Shown here: positions 49,565 through 60,905 of the stretch, piece by piece
How the letters are laid out: each line of letters begins with the position of its first letter
How positions within the stretch are numbered: the stretch's first letter is position 1
DNA from: Companilactobacillus kimchii DSM 13961 = JCM 10707
GTDB taxonomy: Bacteria; Bacillota; Bacilli; Lactobacillales; Lactobacillaceae
Direction: 5' to 3'
Assembly (NCBI RefSeq): GCF_001435445.1
Contig: NZ_AZDH01000005.1
Coordinates: 62,001-126,000 of the forward strand
Length of the DNA: 64,000 nt
Position numbers and translations under genes: made by a program
Notes under the pieces: generated by a model
The model's database searches: none
Seen by the model: only the letters and a program-made list of their open reading frames with translations
What the model was told of the DNA's origin: nothing

Positions 49565-51115
49565 TTGAGCAAGCAATGGCCAGATGCTGATAGCATCATT
49601 GTTCTAGACTACGGTAGTCAATACAATCAATTGATTACTCGTAGAATCAGAGATATTGGCATATACTCTGAATTACTACCAAATACTATTACTGCTGCAG
49701 AAGTTAAAGAAATCAATCCTAAAGGTATTATCCTTTCTGGTGGACCTGATAGTGTCTACGACGAAGGCGCCTTTACAATCGACCAAGACATTTACAAGTT
49801 AGGTATTCCTATCCTTGGTATTTGTTATGGTATGCAATTGATGTCTTATAACCTTGGCGGTAAAGTCGAATCAGCAAGCAACCGTGAATATGGTCACGCT
49901 GATATTACAGTTACTGATAAAGATGCTGTATTATTCAAAGACTTACCTGAAAAACAATACGTTTGGATGAGTCATGGTGATCTTGTTAAAGAAGCTCCAA
50001 AAGGCTTTAAAGTAGTTGCTACAAGTAAGAATGCACCTATTTCATCAATTGCTGATGATGAACGTAAGATGTACGGTGTACAATTCCATACCGAGGTTAG
50101 AAATACTGAATTCGGTTCAGAAATCTTGAAGCATTTCGCATTCGACGTTTGTGAAGCAAAAGCTAACTGGTCAATGGATGATTTCATTGATCAACAAATT
50201 CAAAAGATTCGTGAAACTGTTGGTGACAAGAAGGTTCTTCTTGGTTTATCCGGTGGTGTTGATTCTTCTGTTGTTGGTGTTTTACTACACAAAGCTATCG
50301 GTACACAATTGACAAGTATCTTCGTTGATCATGGTCTTCTTCGTAAGAACGAAGCCGATCAAGTTATGGACAGTTTGAAAGGCAAGTTTGGTTTGAACAT
50401 CATCAAAGTTGATGCTCAAAAACGTTTCCTAGACAAACTAGCTGGTGTAACTGATCCAGAAAAGAAACGTAAGATTATTGGTAACGAGTTTATCCAAGTG
50501 TTTAATGATGAAGCTCAAAAGCTTGATGGTATTGACTTCTTAGCACAAGGTACACTTTATACTGATGTTATCGAAAGTGGTACAAGTACTGCTCAAACAA
50601 TTAAATCTCACCATAACGTTGGTGGACTTCCAGAAGACATGCACTTCAAGTTGATTGAACCTCTACGTACATTGTTCAAGGATGAAACCCGTGAATTAGG
50701 TGAAAAACTAGGTATGCCACATGAATTAGTATGGCGTCAACCATTCCCAGGCCCAGGTCTTGGAATTCGTGTTATTGGTGAAGTTACCGAAGACAAACTT
50801 CAAATCGTTCGTGATAGTGATTGGGTCTTACGTGACGAAATTGCTAAGAATGGTTTAGACGAAAAGATTTGGCAATACTTCACAGTCTTGCCAGGTATTC
50901 GTTCAGTTGGTGTCATGGGTGATGGTAGAACATACGATTACACAATCGGAATTCGTGCCGTTACATCTATTGATGGTATGACAGCTGACTTTGCTAAGAT
51001 TCCTTGGGATGTATTGCAAAAGATCTCAGTTAGAATCGTAAACGAAGTAGATCATGTCAATCGTGTAGTTTATGATATTACTTCTAAGCCGCCCGCAACT
51101 ATTGAGTGGGAATAA
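49565..51115 (+). CDS. guaA: GMP synthase (glutamine-hydrolysing)
   Basis: A 516-residue two-domain enzyme making GMP from XMP. The glutaminase domain has the Cys in LGICYGMQ near residue 84 and His in the MYGVQFHTE strip. The ATP-pyrophosphatase loop is [10 protein letters not shown] near 225-234, and the C-terminus ends with PPATIEWE as usual. I start it at a TTG at 49565, which has GGGGGAA upstream and gives the usual SKQWPD N-terminus. The 5' leader is short and no purine riboswitch is visible. Confidence 0.96.
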   Translation: MSKQWPDADSIIVLDYGSQYNQLITRRIRDIGIYSELLPNTITAAEVKEINPKGIILSGGPDSVYDEGAFTIDQDIYKLGIPILGICYGMQLMSYNLGGKVESASNREYGHADITVTDKDAVLFKDLPEKQYVWMSHGDLVKEAPKGFKVVATSKNAPISSIADDERKMYGVQFHTEVRNTEFGSEILKHFAFDVCEAKANWSMDDFIDQQIQKIRETVGDKKVLLGLSGGVDSSVVGVLLHKAIGTQLTSIFVDHGLLRKNEADQVMDSLKGKFGLNIIKVDAQKRFLDKLAGVTDPEKKRKIIGNEFIQVFNDEAQKLDGIDFLAQGTLYTDVIESGTSTAQTIKSHHNVGGLPEDMHFKLIEPLRTLFKDETRELGEKLGMPHELVWRQPFPGPGLGIRVIGEVTEDKLQIVRDSDWVLRDEIAKNGLDEKIWQYFTVLPGIRSVGVMGDGRTYDYTIGIRAVTSIDGMTADFAKIPWDVLQKISVRIVNEVDHVNRVVYDITSKPPATIEWE

Positions 51116-51139
51116 TATTCTGTAGAAAATATACTAAAT

Positions 51140-51180
51140 GAAAAGCCGCGTAAATCAACATTGGTTTACACGGTTTTTAT
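51140..51180 (+). terminator. Terminator of guaA
   Basis: AAAAGCCGCGTAAATC pairs with GGTTTACACGGTTTTT with one mismatch. Confidence 0.85.
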
Positions 51181-51316
51181 TATCTTATATAAAATATACA
51201 ATTTCATAACGTAATTTTGTATGTAAGATTATATTAATAAAACAAGATATTTGGTTCCTTTAGAAATTATTCATTTAGTAATGTAAAATAATTAATTGTG
51301 AAAAGGGTGAGTATTG

Positions 51317-52198
51317 ATGCATGATGATGATCTTTGTGGAAAAAAAGAATTGTATAAAAGTAAGTTTATCAATAACGTTATTCAGGGCGATTCTTTAGAA
51401 CAAATGGAATTGATACCTGATAATTCGATTGATATGGTTTTAGCAGATTTACCGTATGGTTCTACTCAAAATAAATGGGATAGTGTGATTCCATTAGATA
51501 AATTATGGGATCAATATCATAGAATTGTTAAAAGAAATGGTGCAATGGTTTTTACTGCATCAGGATTGTTTACAGCACAATTAATGATGTCGAATACAAG
51601 TGAATACAAATATAAATATGTTTGGGAGAAATCTAAAGCAACCAATTTTTTAAATGCAAAAAAACAACCACTTAGAAAACATGAAGACATACTTGTATTT
51701 TATAGAAAACAACCAACGTACAATCCGCAGATGACAAAAGGAAATGCATATTCAAAAGGAATTAGAAAAAATCAAGTAACGGGCTCTTATGGAGATTTTG
51801 ATCCTACATTAGTTGAAAGTAAAGGAGCAAGATATCCCGTGGATGTAATTTATTTTAAAACCGCCGAATCAGAGGGGCCTGTAGTACATCCAACTCAAAA
51901 ACCTGTGGCATTAGGTAGATATTTAATTAGAACTTTTACTAATCCAGGGGATGTAGTATTGGATAATACATCCGGATCTGGTTCTTTTCTTATTTCAGCA
52001 TTACTAGAAGGAAGAAATTTTGTTGGTATAGAAAAAAATAAAGATGTTGCTCTGTTTAAGCATGCACCTGTTGATTATATAGAGGTTACAAAGGAACGCG
52101 TCAATGCTGTTATTGAAGATATGGGATTACTCGATAAGGATGTTTTAAATAAGGTTATTGATGTTAATTTGACAGCTGGTATTCATGGATTTAATTAA
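51317..52198 (+). CDS. DNA methyltransferase, beta-class (N6-adenine or N4-cytosine)
   Basis: 293 residues. Motif order is that of beta-class amino methyltransferases: the catalytic DLPYG (motif IV, variant of DPPY) near residue 44, VVHPTQKP (motif X region) near 191, and the AdoMet-binding LDNTSGSGSF (motif I, FxGxG-like) near 213. Phage and orphan adenine methyltransferases look similar. The ATG at 51317 has AAAGGGTGA upstream. The gene is AT-rich like its neighbour and probably acquired. It may protect sites cut by the type IIG-like enzyme 130 bases downstream. Confidence 0.88.
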   Translation: MHDDDLCGKKELYKSKFINNVIQGDSLEQMELIPDNSIDMVLADLPYGSTQNKWDSVIPLDKLWDQYHRIVKRNGAMVFTASGLFTAQLMMSNTSEYKYKYVWEKSKATNFLNAKKQPLRKHEDILVFYRKQPTYNPQMTKGNAYSKGIRKNQVTGSYGDFDPTLVESKGARYPVDVIYFKTAESEGPVVHPTQKPVALGRYLIRTFTNPGDVVLDNTSGSGSFLISALLEGRNFVGIEKNKDVALFKHAPVDYIEVTKERVNAVIEDMGLLDKDVLNKVIDVNLTAGIHGFN

Positions 52199-52277
52199 TG
52201 AGATTGGATGTATTTTTTGCATCAACCGTTTATTAGGCTAATGTTTTTCTAAGAAATAATCTTTGATTTTAATTACT

Positions 52278-52310
52278 CTCTTATTCATACTATTAATATA
52301 TGAGTAAGAG
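52278..52310. promoter_or_regulatory. Hairpin upstream of the type IIG-like gene
   Basis: CTCTTATTCATA pairs with TATGAGTAAGAG over 12 bp with one wobble around 9 bases. No T run follows, so it may be an operator or leader structure controlling the restriction gene 18 bases downstream. Confidence 0.4.
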
Positions 52311-52328
52311 GGCATTTTAATTGAGGAC

Positions 52329-55103
52329 ATGGTTATTAAAATAATGAAGACTAGTATTAAAGCTAACGAACGTAGCGAAGGTGGGGAACTTATAACCCAA
52401 ATGAATTTACTTTTTCAAGAGAACGATTGGCGTTTTAAATCAGCAATTGGTGAATTATCTGTAAGTACTAGAGGGAGTATGGATGATCGTAATACTACGC
52501 TTTATCCGGATGCCATTGTATTTTCTGATGAAGCAAAACTTCTTCCAATTATGGGATGGGAATTTAAAATGCCAGACGTATCGATTGATAATGATGAGTA
52601 TTATGCTAATGCTCGTGATAAGGCGGATAGATTAGGAACGAATGTTTTTGTTCTATGGAATTTTCAATATTGTAAAGTTTATTATAGATTACCTGATAAA
52701 ACGTGGTCTAAAATACCAGCTAGAGAATACGATGAATATTCATCAATTTTAATCAATCGAAAATCAGTCCACGATAACTTTAATGTATGGCATAAGCAAT
52801 TGGAAAAAGTAATGTCTGATTTAAATTCAGATATGATTAATGATCTTTATAACGTCGCACCAATACAATTTAATATTTCAAACTATGTTTCAACTATTTC
52901 TGATTTGTTAACTCCTATTACATCTGAATACCTGTTGGGTCTAGGCGACTTTCAACTAATGGCTAGAATTAGGGAGTGGGTGCGAAACGAAAATGCTGAG
53001 TTTTCGGATATAAAAAATAATATGGTAAATAATAAAGAGGCTTCTCTATTATTTTCTAAAAACTTAATAATTAGATGGGTAAATAGAATTATTTTTTGTA
53101 ATCTTGCTAGGAAAAATAAAAATGTATTTTCTGATATCTTAAATGATTTTAATATGACTGAAAATATTGAGGCCTTTCAAGTATCCCTTAATATGACGGT
53201 AAAAATCACAGATTTTTATACCATATTGTATGTGGATAAAGATGAAATTAATATTCCTAATAGTGTTACGAGTAGTTTGGCAGAATTTAGTAGATACTTA
53301 TGGAATATAAATTTGTCTCAAACAGATGAAAATTTTGTATCTAAAGTATTAGAATCCATAGTTAAAGAAACTAAGCGTCAGTTAATGGGATTGTATACAA
53401 CACCCCCACGGTTAGCTCAGTTACTGGTGAATTTAACAATGATAAATACTAATGGGAATTATGCAGATTTTACGGTTGGTTCTGGAACAATTGTCAAAGC
53501 AATGATAGATAAATTAAGAGAGTTTAATAGTATAGAAAAAATTCATAATCAGATTTGGGCATCAGATAAATATTCATACCCTTTGCAAATTGCCAATTTT
53601 AATATGACATCGAGCGATTCATTTAATCTTAAGAATATTGTTTTTCAACATAATGCATTGAATTTAAAGGTGAATGAAACAGTAAAAATCGTTAATCCAC
53701 AAACAGGTAAAAATGAATCTCTGCGATTGCCACAAATGGATGCTATAATTTCTAATCTCCCATTTGTGAGCAGCAATAATAAATCAAAAGAAGATAAAGA
53801 ATTACTATCTAAAATATTAAAAGAATATCATATGAATGCTAAAACTGATTTATATCAGGGCTTAATCTTATATTTTAAAGGTCTTATAAAAAATTGTAGT
53901 AGTTCTAGAATAGGGGTTATAGTATCTAATTCATGGTTTAAAAATTTGAAATCATCTTCATTTTTTGAGATCCTGATCAAAGAATTTGATGTAAAGGAAA
54001 TAATATATTCTGATGTATCAAGGTGGTTTAATAATGCTTCTGTGGTGGCATGTATTTTAATATTGTCTCCTAAATCTGATTGTAGTGAAAAATCAAAATT
54101 TATATCATTGGAAACTGATATTCGTGTATCATCGTATGATGATATTGAAAAGTTGTCTGATCAAATAATGGCTGGAACGAATTCTAAATTATTTAGAATG
54201 TATGAGTATTCAACAGATAATATTAAAAAAATGATACATAGTGGAATTTGTATGGAGGCCTTATTCGATAATCTTGATTGGTATGGTAAAATATTGGACT
54301 CTAATATTTTATGCTCAATAAATAATATTGGAAAGATTCAACGTGGTACTAGAACAGGTGGAGATTCGATTTTTATAACTGATGGTATCAAAACAGATAA
54401 AACTGATTCGTCTCCTTATGTTAAGTCGATTAAAGAAATTACCAGTTTATACGCTAAACCGTCAGGTTTGTACTTTTTTTATACAAAGGATTCTATAGAA
54501 TCTTTAAAGAATAAGAAACATTTAGTTACTTAAAAATATATAAAATCGATAGAAAATACTCGTAGGGCAATTATTCAAAAAGAAAAACATAGTGACAAAT
54601 GGTATATGGCTGAGGATAAACCCAAATATGGTGATTTTATTACATCGTTGAATCCAGATAAACGTTTTTTTTGGTCAGCATTTGATGAACCCAGTGCCAT
54701 TAATCAAAGAGTTGTGGCGCTTTCTTTGAATAATAGATTTTATCAAAGAAAAAGTCTAATACATGCATTATTAAATTCGATAATACCGTTATTCATATTG
54801 TGTGGTAGTGGCTTTGCACGTGGTAAAGGTGTTGTTGATTTGACAGCAGATTCATTGCAACAATTTAGTATTTTGAATCCAGATTTGTTGGATATAAATC
54901 AAGAGAATAGAATCTTGAAATCATGGAAAATAGTAAGTAAAAAAATTGTTATGAATATAAAAGATCAATTAGAAGATAAAGACTGGATTAGTTTCAATAA
55001 AGTTGTTCTTGATGAGTATGGCATAGATAGATCTGTTTATGATCAAGCTATGAATTCAATTAAAAAAATGATTGATAGACGATCTAATATTAGAAATTCA
55101 TAG
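52329..55103 (+). pseudogene. Type IIG-like restriction-modification gene broken by one in-frame TAA
   Basis: One continuous frame of 924 codons with a single TAA at 54531-54533. N-terminal: a PD-(D/E)xK-type nuclease signature, Pro-Asp in YPDAIVF and Glu-x-Lys in GWEFKMPD (about residues 60-85). Middle: N6-adenine methyltransferase with motif I as DFTVGSGT near 380 and motif IV as SNLPF (for NPPF) near 478. After the stop the frame continues KIIKSIENTRR and on for about 190 codons with normal composition, ending in a helical region. The stop removes the C-terminal part of the target-recognition region. Either the enzyme is inactive or the short form (734 residues, to 54533) has altered specificity. 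The start codon is uncertain (52329 or 52344). Confidence 0.75.
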
Positions 55104-55205
55104 GTCTAAATTAACTGGAGATGATTTTTGGAATAGCCTTTTATTAGTAACTTCAACTGCAAGAATATACAATATGTTTAACCAGAAGAACCGGAGGATA
55201 GACAT

Positions 55206-55745
55206 ATGACACGTAAAGTTATTCTATTCATCGCGGAAACTTTAGATGGATATATTGCAGAAGAAAATGGCAACATTGACTATTTGATTGATAATGATTT
55301 TACATCTGGTGAAGACAATGATCGTGAATATGAGAAATTAGTTAAGCATGTGGATTCAGTAGTCATGGGGCGCAAAACTTATGATCAGGTGGCTAATAAA
55401 TTATCGCCGGATAGTTATCCTTATGATGATTTTGATAATTACATAATGACTCGCCAGCCAATTGATGATGTCGGTAATTTGCATTTTGTAGATGGTGATA
55501 TTGTTGATTTGGTTAAGGGGTTGAAGAATAGGTCATCGAATAAAGATATTTGGATCATTGGTGGCAGCAGTATCATTGCTCCATTAGTTAACAGTGACCT
55601 AATCGATGTTTATCAAATAGGAATTGTTCCAATTATTTTGGGAAAAGGTATTCCTTTATTCTCAGATAAAACAAAGTTTAAAGAACTAAATTTGATATCA
55701 GCTAAAAAAGTTAACGGTATCGCCTATCTTGAATATAGTAAGTAA
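55206..55745 (+). CDS. Dihydrofolate reductase/RibD C-terminal family reductase
   Basis: A 179-residue NADPH-dependent reductase. The N-terminal FIAETLDGYIAEENGNIDYL is typical of the RibD-C/YyaP subgroup rather than true folate-pathway FolA. VVMGRKTYD near 52-60 binds the cofactor, as does DIWIIGGSS near 117-125. The substrate is unknown. GGAGG precedes the ATG; it is monocistronic with its own terminator. Confidence 0.88.
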   Translation: MTRKVILFIAETLDGYIAEENGNIDYLIDNDFTSGEDNDREYEKLVKHVDSVVMGRKTYDQVANKLSPDSYPYDDFDNYIMTRQPIDDVGNLHFVDGDIVDLVKGLKNRSSNKDIWIIGGSSIIAPLVNSDLIDVYQIGIVPIILGKGIPLFSDKTKFKELNLISAKKVNGIAYLEYSK

Positions 55746-55751
55746 AAAAAT

Positions 55752-55787
55752 AAGAGCATCTCTGATTGAAGTCAGGGATGCTCTTTT
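55752..55787. terminator. Terminator
   Basis: AAGAGCATCTCTGA (55752-55765) pairs perfectly except one wobble with TCAGGGATGCTCTT (55772-55785). Confidence 0.85.
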
Positions 55788-55883
55788 AGTATTGATAACT
55801 GTTTTTCTATGTTTAATAATGCTGTAGAATACTAATCAACGAGTGATATAAAGGAATATTAATTAATATTTGGGAGAATAAAA

Positions 55884-56675
55884 ATGGCAGAATTGTTAAT
55901 AAAAGAACTTCATGTAGAAGTTACAGATGAAGAGAAAAAAACTAGCAAGGAAATTCTCAAAGGCGTTAATTTAGAAATGAAGACCGGTGAAATCCATGCC
56001 ATCATGGGACCTAACGGAACGGGTAAATCGACTTTGTCACAAACCATTATGGGTCAAAAGAATTATCATATGACTCACGGTGATATTCTGCTAGATGGTC
56101 AAAGTATTTTGGACATGCCAGTCGACGAACGTGCACGTAAAGGATTATTCTTGGCAATGCAATATCCGGCCGAAATTCAAGGTGTTACTAATGCTGAATT
56201 CTTACGCGCTGCAATCAATGCTAGACGACCAGAAAACGACAAGATTTCAGTTATGGACTTTATTAAGGAATTAGATAAGAATTTGGAATTATTAGATATG
56301 AGTGAGGCAATGACAGAGCGTTACTTGAATGAGGGTTTTTCCGGTGGTGAAAAGAAACGTAATGAAATTTTGCAATTATTGATGATTAAACCAAGTTTTG
56401 CCTTATTGGATGAAATTGATTCTGGACTTGATATCGATGCACTTAAAGTTGTTTCAAAAGGTGTCAACTCCATGCGTGGCGATAATTTTGGAGCTTTGAT
56501 TATCACTCACTATCAAAGACTATTGAATTATATCAAACCAGATGTGGTTCATATTATGATGGACGGAAGAATTGTAAAGACTGGTGATGCGCAGTTAGCT
56601 CAAAAACTTGAAGATGAGGGTTATGCTGGCTTGCGTGATGAATTAGGACTTGATGTGAATCTGATTGACGACTAA
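55884..56675 (+). CDS. sufC: Fe-S cluster assembly ATPase SufC
   Basis: A 263-residue ABC-type ATPase of the SUF iron-sulfur machinery. Walker A is GPNGTGKST near residues 42-50, the signature LNEGFSGGEKKR near 147-158, and Walker B FALLDEIDSGLD near 172-183. It forms a complex with SufB and SufD. First gene of the sufC-D-S-U-B operon; GGGAG precedes the ATG. Confidence 0.97.
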   Translation: MAELLIKELHVEVTDEEKKTSKEILKGVNLEMKTGEIHAIMGPNGTGKSTLSQTIMGQKNYHMTHGDILLDGQSILDMPVDERARKGLFLAMQYPAEIQGVTNAEFLRAAINARRPENDKISVMDFIKELDKNLELLDMSEAMTERYLNEGFSGGEKKRNEILQLLMIKPSFALLDEIDSGLDIDALKVVSKGVNSMRGDNFGALIITHYQRLLNYIKPDVVHIMMDGRIVKTGDAQLAQKLEDEGYAGLRDELGLDVNLIDD

Positions 56676-56684
56676 GGGGATATT

Positions 56685-57866
56685 ATGACACTAGAAAAAT
56701 TTGCGACGACAACAGATGAACCAACTTGGTTTACTCAAAAAAGACAGGCATCTTTTGAGCTGATGGATAAGTTGTCTTTGCCTAAGATGCAACGTTTTAA
56801 TTTCAGTAGTTGGCAATTAACACCATCAACCGAGACGATTATTAAGACCAATGTGCCAACAGCTTGTGATGATTATATTTTGATGGATATTTTTGATGCT
56901 ATGACAGCGTACCCAGAAATGGTTCAAAAGTACTTCATGAATAAAGTTATAAAATCTGACGAAAATAAAATGACAGCGTACCATACAGCATTCATGAATC
57001 AAGGTATTTTTCTGTATGTGCCTGAAAATACTGTAGTTCAAAAACCAATCGAAATTGAGCTAAAACAAGATTCCCACCAACCTTTTATTTCACACGTTTT
57101 AATTGTGGCAGGTGAAAATTCAAAGTTCTCCTTTATTCAAAGAACTAGAACTGAAGGTGACGCGAAAAGTGTTGCTAACTGTGTAGTTGAAGTAATGGCG
57201 ATGCCTAATAGTGAAGTGAGATATGCGGCAGTCGATGAAATGGGTGAGAATGTTACTTCCTATTTAAGCCGTCGTGCCTACGTCGATCAAAATGCTTACG
57301 TTGATTGGTCAATTGGGCTGATGAATTCTGGCAATACGGTAGCTGATTTTGACACCGATTTGTTTGGTGAAGGTGCTCATTCAGAAATTAAAGTTGTTGA
57401 TATCACTTCAGGACAACAGCAAGAAGGTGTGAATACTCGAGTTACTAATTATGGCAAACATTCCATTGGTAATATTAATCAACGTGGAGTTATCATGGAT
57501 CGTTCACGTCTGATTTTTAATGGTATTGGTCATATTATCAAAGGTGCTTCAGGGGCCAATGCGGAACAGCAGAACCGAGTTATGATGATGTCAAGTGAAG
57601 CCCATGGTGATGCTAATCCAATTCTTTTGATTGATGAAAATGATGTTTTGGCTGGACATGCAGCAAGTGTTGGTCAGGTCGATCAGAGACAACTCTACTA
57701 TTTGATGAGTCGTGGGATTGATCGTAAAACAGCTCAACGGATGGTTATTCGAGGATTCTTAGGTGATGTACTAGTTTCAATTCCTTCTAAAGCTATCCGT
57801 AAGGAATTAATCCAAACGATTGAGAGGAAATTGGCCGATGGACAAACAGTTGCAACAAATTCGTAA
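56685..57866 (+). CDS. sufD: Fe-S cluster assembly protein SufD
   Basis: 393 residues, the SufB-like scaffold subunit with a right-handed beta-helix core. [21 protein letters not shown] near residues 324-344 is the family signature. Together with SufB and SufC it builds clusters. AAGGGG precedes the ATG. Its last codons overlap the start of sufS by 29 bases, so translation is coupled. Confidence 0.95.
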   Translation: MTLEKFATTTDEPTWFTQKRQASFELMDKLSLPKMQRFNFSSWQLTPSTETIIKTNVPTACDDYILMDIFDAMTAYPEMVQKYFMNKVIKSDENKMTAYHTAFMNQGIFLYVPENTVVQKPIEIELKQDSHQPFISHVLIVAGENSKFSFIQRTRTEGDAKSVANCVVEVMAMPNSEVRYAAVDEMGENVTSYLSRRAYVDQNAYVDWSIGLMNSGNTVADFDTDLFGEGAHSEIKVVDITSGQQQEGVNTRVTNYGKHSIGNINQRGVIMDRSRLIFNGIGHIIKGASGANAEQQNRVMMMSSEAHGDANPILLIDENDVLAGHAASVGQVDQRQLYYLMSRGIDRKTAQRMVIRGFLGDVLVSIPSKAIRKELIQTIERKLADGQTVATNS

Positions 57867-59067
57867 GGATTTTCCAATCCTTAATCAAAAAGTAAACGAT
57901 GAACCACTAGTATATTTGGATAATGCTGCTACTAGTCAGAAACCTAATCAGGTTATCGATGAAATCGTTCGTTATTATCAAAATGATAACGCTAATACTC
58001 GTCGAGGTGTGCATACCTTAGGTGAGAGAGCTACTGAAGAATTTGAAGCTGCCCGTCAAAAGGTGCAACAGTTTATCAATGCTAAAGAGAGTCGAGAAAT
58101 TATTTTCACTAAGGGTGCAACTGACAGTTTGAATTTAGTCGCAAGTACTTATGGTGAGGACAATATCGAAGCTGGTGACGAAATCGTCATTTCCGTTATG
58201 GAACATCACAGCAATTTGATTCCTTGGCAACAATTGGCAAATCGTAAAAAGGCTGTCTTGAAATATATCGGTTTAACAGCTGACGGTCAATTAGATATGG
58301 CTGATGCAAGAAAGCAAATTACTGATAAAACAAAAATTGTTTCTATTGTCCATGCCAGCAACGTTCTTGGCGTTACTAATGATATTAAACAGCTGGCTAA
58401 AATTGCTCATGCTCATAACGCTATTATGGTAGCTGATGGTGCACAGGCAGTTCCCCATATGTCAGTTGATGTTCAGGACTTAGATGTTGATTTCTACGCC
58501 TTTTCAGGACACAAAATGTTGGCTCCAATGGGGATCGGTGTTTTGTATGGTAAAGCTGATTTGTTGAAAGCCATGTCGCCTTATCAATATGGTGGTGAAA
58601 TGATTGATTTCGTTGAGAAATATCAAAGTACCTGGACCGATATTCCTTGGAAATTTGAAGCCGGAACACAAAATGTATCTGGTGCTGTCGGATTAAGTAA
58701 AGCGATTGATTATTTAAGTGGTATCGGCATGGAAAATGTTGAAAACTATGAGAAAGAATTAGTATCGTATGTCTTACCCAAATTGCTTGAGATCGATGGA
58801 TTAACAGTTTATGGACCACAAGATGCTGATCATCACAGTGGAGTCATTTCATTTAATCTTAAAGGGTTACATCCACATGATGTAGCCACTGCTTTGGATA
58901 TGGATGGAGTAGCGATTCGAGCTGGCCATCATTGTGCTCAACCACTGATGAAATATTTGGATTTAGTAGCCACAGCTCGAGCTAGTTTTTACATTTACAA
59001 CAATAAGCAGGATGCTGATGAATTGATTCAGGCAATCTGTGACACAAAGGAGTTTTTCAAAGTATGA
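57838..59067 (+). CDS. sufS: Cysteine desulfurase SufS
   Basis: A 409-residue PLP enzyme taking sulfur from cysteine. The PLP Lys is Lys226 in FSGHKMLAPMGIG, and the catalytic Cys366 lies in RAGHHCAQPLM. The N-terminal VYLDNAATSQKP is typical. I use the ATG at 57838 with GAGAGGA upstream, inside the end of sufD. The partner sulfur acceptor SufU follows with overlapping stop and start. Confidence 0.96.
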   Translation: MDKQLQQIRKDFPILNQKVNDEPLVYLDNAATSQKPNQVIDEIVRYYQNDNANTRRGVHTLGERATEEFEAARQKVQQFINAKESREIIFTKGATDSLNLVASTYGEDNIEAGDEIVISVMEHHSNLIPWQQLANRKKAVLKYIGLTADGQLDMADARKQITDKTKIVSIVHASNVLGVTNDIKQLAKIAHAHNAIMVADGAQAVPHMSVDVQDLDVDFYAFSGHKMLAPMGIGVLYGKADLLKAMSPYQYGGEMIDFVEKYQSTWTDIPWKFEAGTQNVSGAVGLSKAIDYLSGIGMENVENYEKELVSYVLPKLLEIDGLTVYGPQDADHHSGVISFNLKGLHPHDVATALDMDGVAIRAGHHCAQPLMKYLDLVATARASFYIYNNKQDADELIQAICDTKEFFKV

Positions 59068-59510
59068 GTTTAAATGGATTAAACAGTTTGTACCGTGAAG
59101 TTATCTTGGATCATTCTGAACATCCACATCATAAGCAAAGTTTGTCTGAAGCAACGAACAAGATTACTTTGAAGAATCCAACTTGTGGTGATGTGATCAA
59201 TTTAGAAATTAAATTAGATGGCGATAAGATAACTGATATTGGCTTTACTGGTGAAGGTTGTACGATCAGTCAGTCTTCCGCTAGTATGATGACCGATGCG
59301 GTTCTCAATAAAACAACAACTGAGAGTTTGGAGATGGCACATATCTTTTCAGATATGATCATGGGTAAAAAACACTCTCAAAGTGATTTAGATAAATTAG
59401 GTGATGCTGCAATTTTGTCCAGTATTATGCAGTTTCCCGCTAGAATTAAATGTGCCACCTTATGTTGGTGGGCATTGAGAAAGTCGTTAGGAGATGAAGA
59501 CGATGATTGA
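59064..59510 (+). CDS. sufU: Sulfur acceptor/transfer protein SufU
   Basis: 148 residues. Zinc and sulfur-transfer cysteines are visible: Cys near 40 in NPTCGD, Cys near 65 in [14 protein letters not shown], and Cys near 128 with a following CW. The insertion typical of SufU relative to IscU is present. It takes sulfur from SufS for SufBCD. It overlaps both sufS (ATGA) and sufB. Confidence 0.95.
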   Translation: MSLNGLNSLYREVILDHSEHPHHKQSLSEATNKITLKNPTCGDVINLEIKLDGDKITDIGFTGEGCTISQSSASMMTDAVLNKTTTESLEMAHIFSDMIMGKKHSQSDLDKLGDAAILSSIMQFPARIKCATLCWWALRKSLGDEDDD

Positions 59511-60894
59511 TTTAAATGATTCAGATTACGAGTATGGTTTTCATGATGACATCAAACCAAAGTATTCGACAGGCCGCGGTTTAACTGAAGAAACGGTCAG
59601 ACAAATTTCAGCCGAAAAAAATGAACCACAGTGGATGTTAGATTATCGTCTGAAATCCTATGAAGCTTACAAAAAGCTGCCAATGCCAACATATGGTCCA
59701 GATCTTTCCAAACTTGATCTGAAGAATATGCTTTATTATCAAAAAATGACTGATAGAAAATATCGTGATTGGGAAGATGTTCCCGATAAAATGAAAGAAA
59801 CTTTTGACCGCTTGGGTGTACCAGAAGCCGAAAGAAAATACTTGGGTGGGTCTTCAGCGCAGTATGAATCTGAAGTGGTTTATCACAATATGCGTGAAGA
59901 ATTTGCTAAGTTGGGGATTATCTTTACTGATTCAGATACAGCTTTGAAGGAATATCCAGAGCTATTCAAGAAATGGTTTGGAAAATTAGTGAAACCAACT
60001 GATAACAAATTTGCAGCTTTGAATGGAGCTGTTTGGTCAGGTGGTTCATTCATTTACGTACCAAAGGGTGTCAGAACTGATATTCCAATTCAATCGTATT
60101 TTCGTTTGAATTCGGAAAACTCTGGTCAGTTTGAAAGAACATTGATCATTGTTGATGAAGGAGCCAAAGTTGACTATGTTGAAGGTTGCACGGCACCAAA
60201 TTACTCATCTGATAGTTTGCATGCGGCAGTAGTTGAAGTTAACGTGCAAAAGGATGCTTATTGCCGTTATACTACGATTCAGAATTGGTCCGATAATGTT
60301 TACAGCCTGGAAACTAAACGTGCTGCTGCTGAAGAGAACGCCACAATGGAATGGGTCGATGGTAACTTAGGTTCTAAGGTCACGATGAAGTATCCAAGTG
60401 TTTACTTGAATGGGGAGAATGCCCGTGGCACAATGCTGTCAATTGCGGTGGCAAGTAACGGGATTCATCAGGATTCTGGTGCCAGAATGATTCATAATGC
60501 TAAGAATACTTCTAGTTCAATCGTTTCTAAATCAATCGCTAAAACTGGTGGTTCAGTTGACTATCGTGGTACAGTTCGCTTTGGCAAACACTCTGATGGA
60601 TCAAAAGCCCACGTTGAATGCGACACGATTATTATGGATGATCAGTCTTCATCTGATACAATACCTTATAATGAAATTGATAATGCTAACGTTTCAATGG
60701 AACATGAGGCTCGAGTTTCTAAAATTTCAGAAGAACAGCTTTATTATTTGATGAGTCGAGGGATTTCTGAGGAAAAAGCTACTGAAATGATTGTCATGGG
60801 ATTCGTGGAGCCATTTACAAAAAAACTCCCAATGGAATATGCCGTCGAATTAAACCGTTTGATCAGTTTTGAGATGGAAGGTTCAATTGGTTAA
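59503..60894 (+). CDS. sufB: Fe-S cluster assembly protein SufB
   Basis: 463 residues, the main SUF scaffold. [20 protein letters not shown] near 172-192 and [22 protein letters not shown] near 408-430 are family signatures. [18 protein letters not shown] near 226-243 contains a conserved Cys. I use the ATG at 59503, which has AGGAG nine bases upstream; the ATG at 59494 overlaps that site. It overlaps the end of sufU. Confidence 0.96.
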   Translation: MIDLNDSDYEYGFHDDIKPKYSTGRGLTEETVRQISAEKNEPQWMLDYRLKSYEAYKKLPMPTYGPDLSKLDLKNMLYYQKMTDRKYRDWEDVPDKMKETFDRLGVPEAERKYLGGSSAQYESEVVYHNMREEFAKLGIIFTDSDTALKEYPELFKKWFGKLVKPTDNKFAALNGAVWSGGSFIYVPKGVRTDIPIQSYFRLNSENSGQFERTLIIVDEGAKVDYVEGCTAPNYSSDSLHAAVVEVNVQKDAYCRYTTIQNWSDNVYSLETKRAAAEENATMEWVDGNLGSKVTMKYPSVYLNGENARGTMLSIAVASNGIHQDSGARMIHNAKNTSSSIVSKSIAKTGGSVDYRGTVRFGKHSDGSKAHVECDTIIMDDQSSSDTIPYNEIDNANVSMEHEARVSKISEEQLYYLMSRGISEEKATEMIVMGFVEPFTKKLPMEYAVELNRLISFEMEGSIG

Positions 60895-60905
60895 AGGATA
60901 AGATT

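Noticed and set aside
54606-55103. A separate small gene after the type IIG-like gene
   Set aside because: It is in the same frame as the upstream gene, continuous through one stop codon, and has no ribosome binding site of its own.
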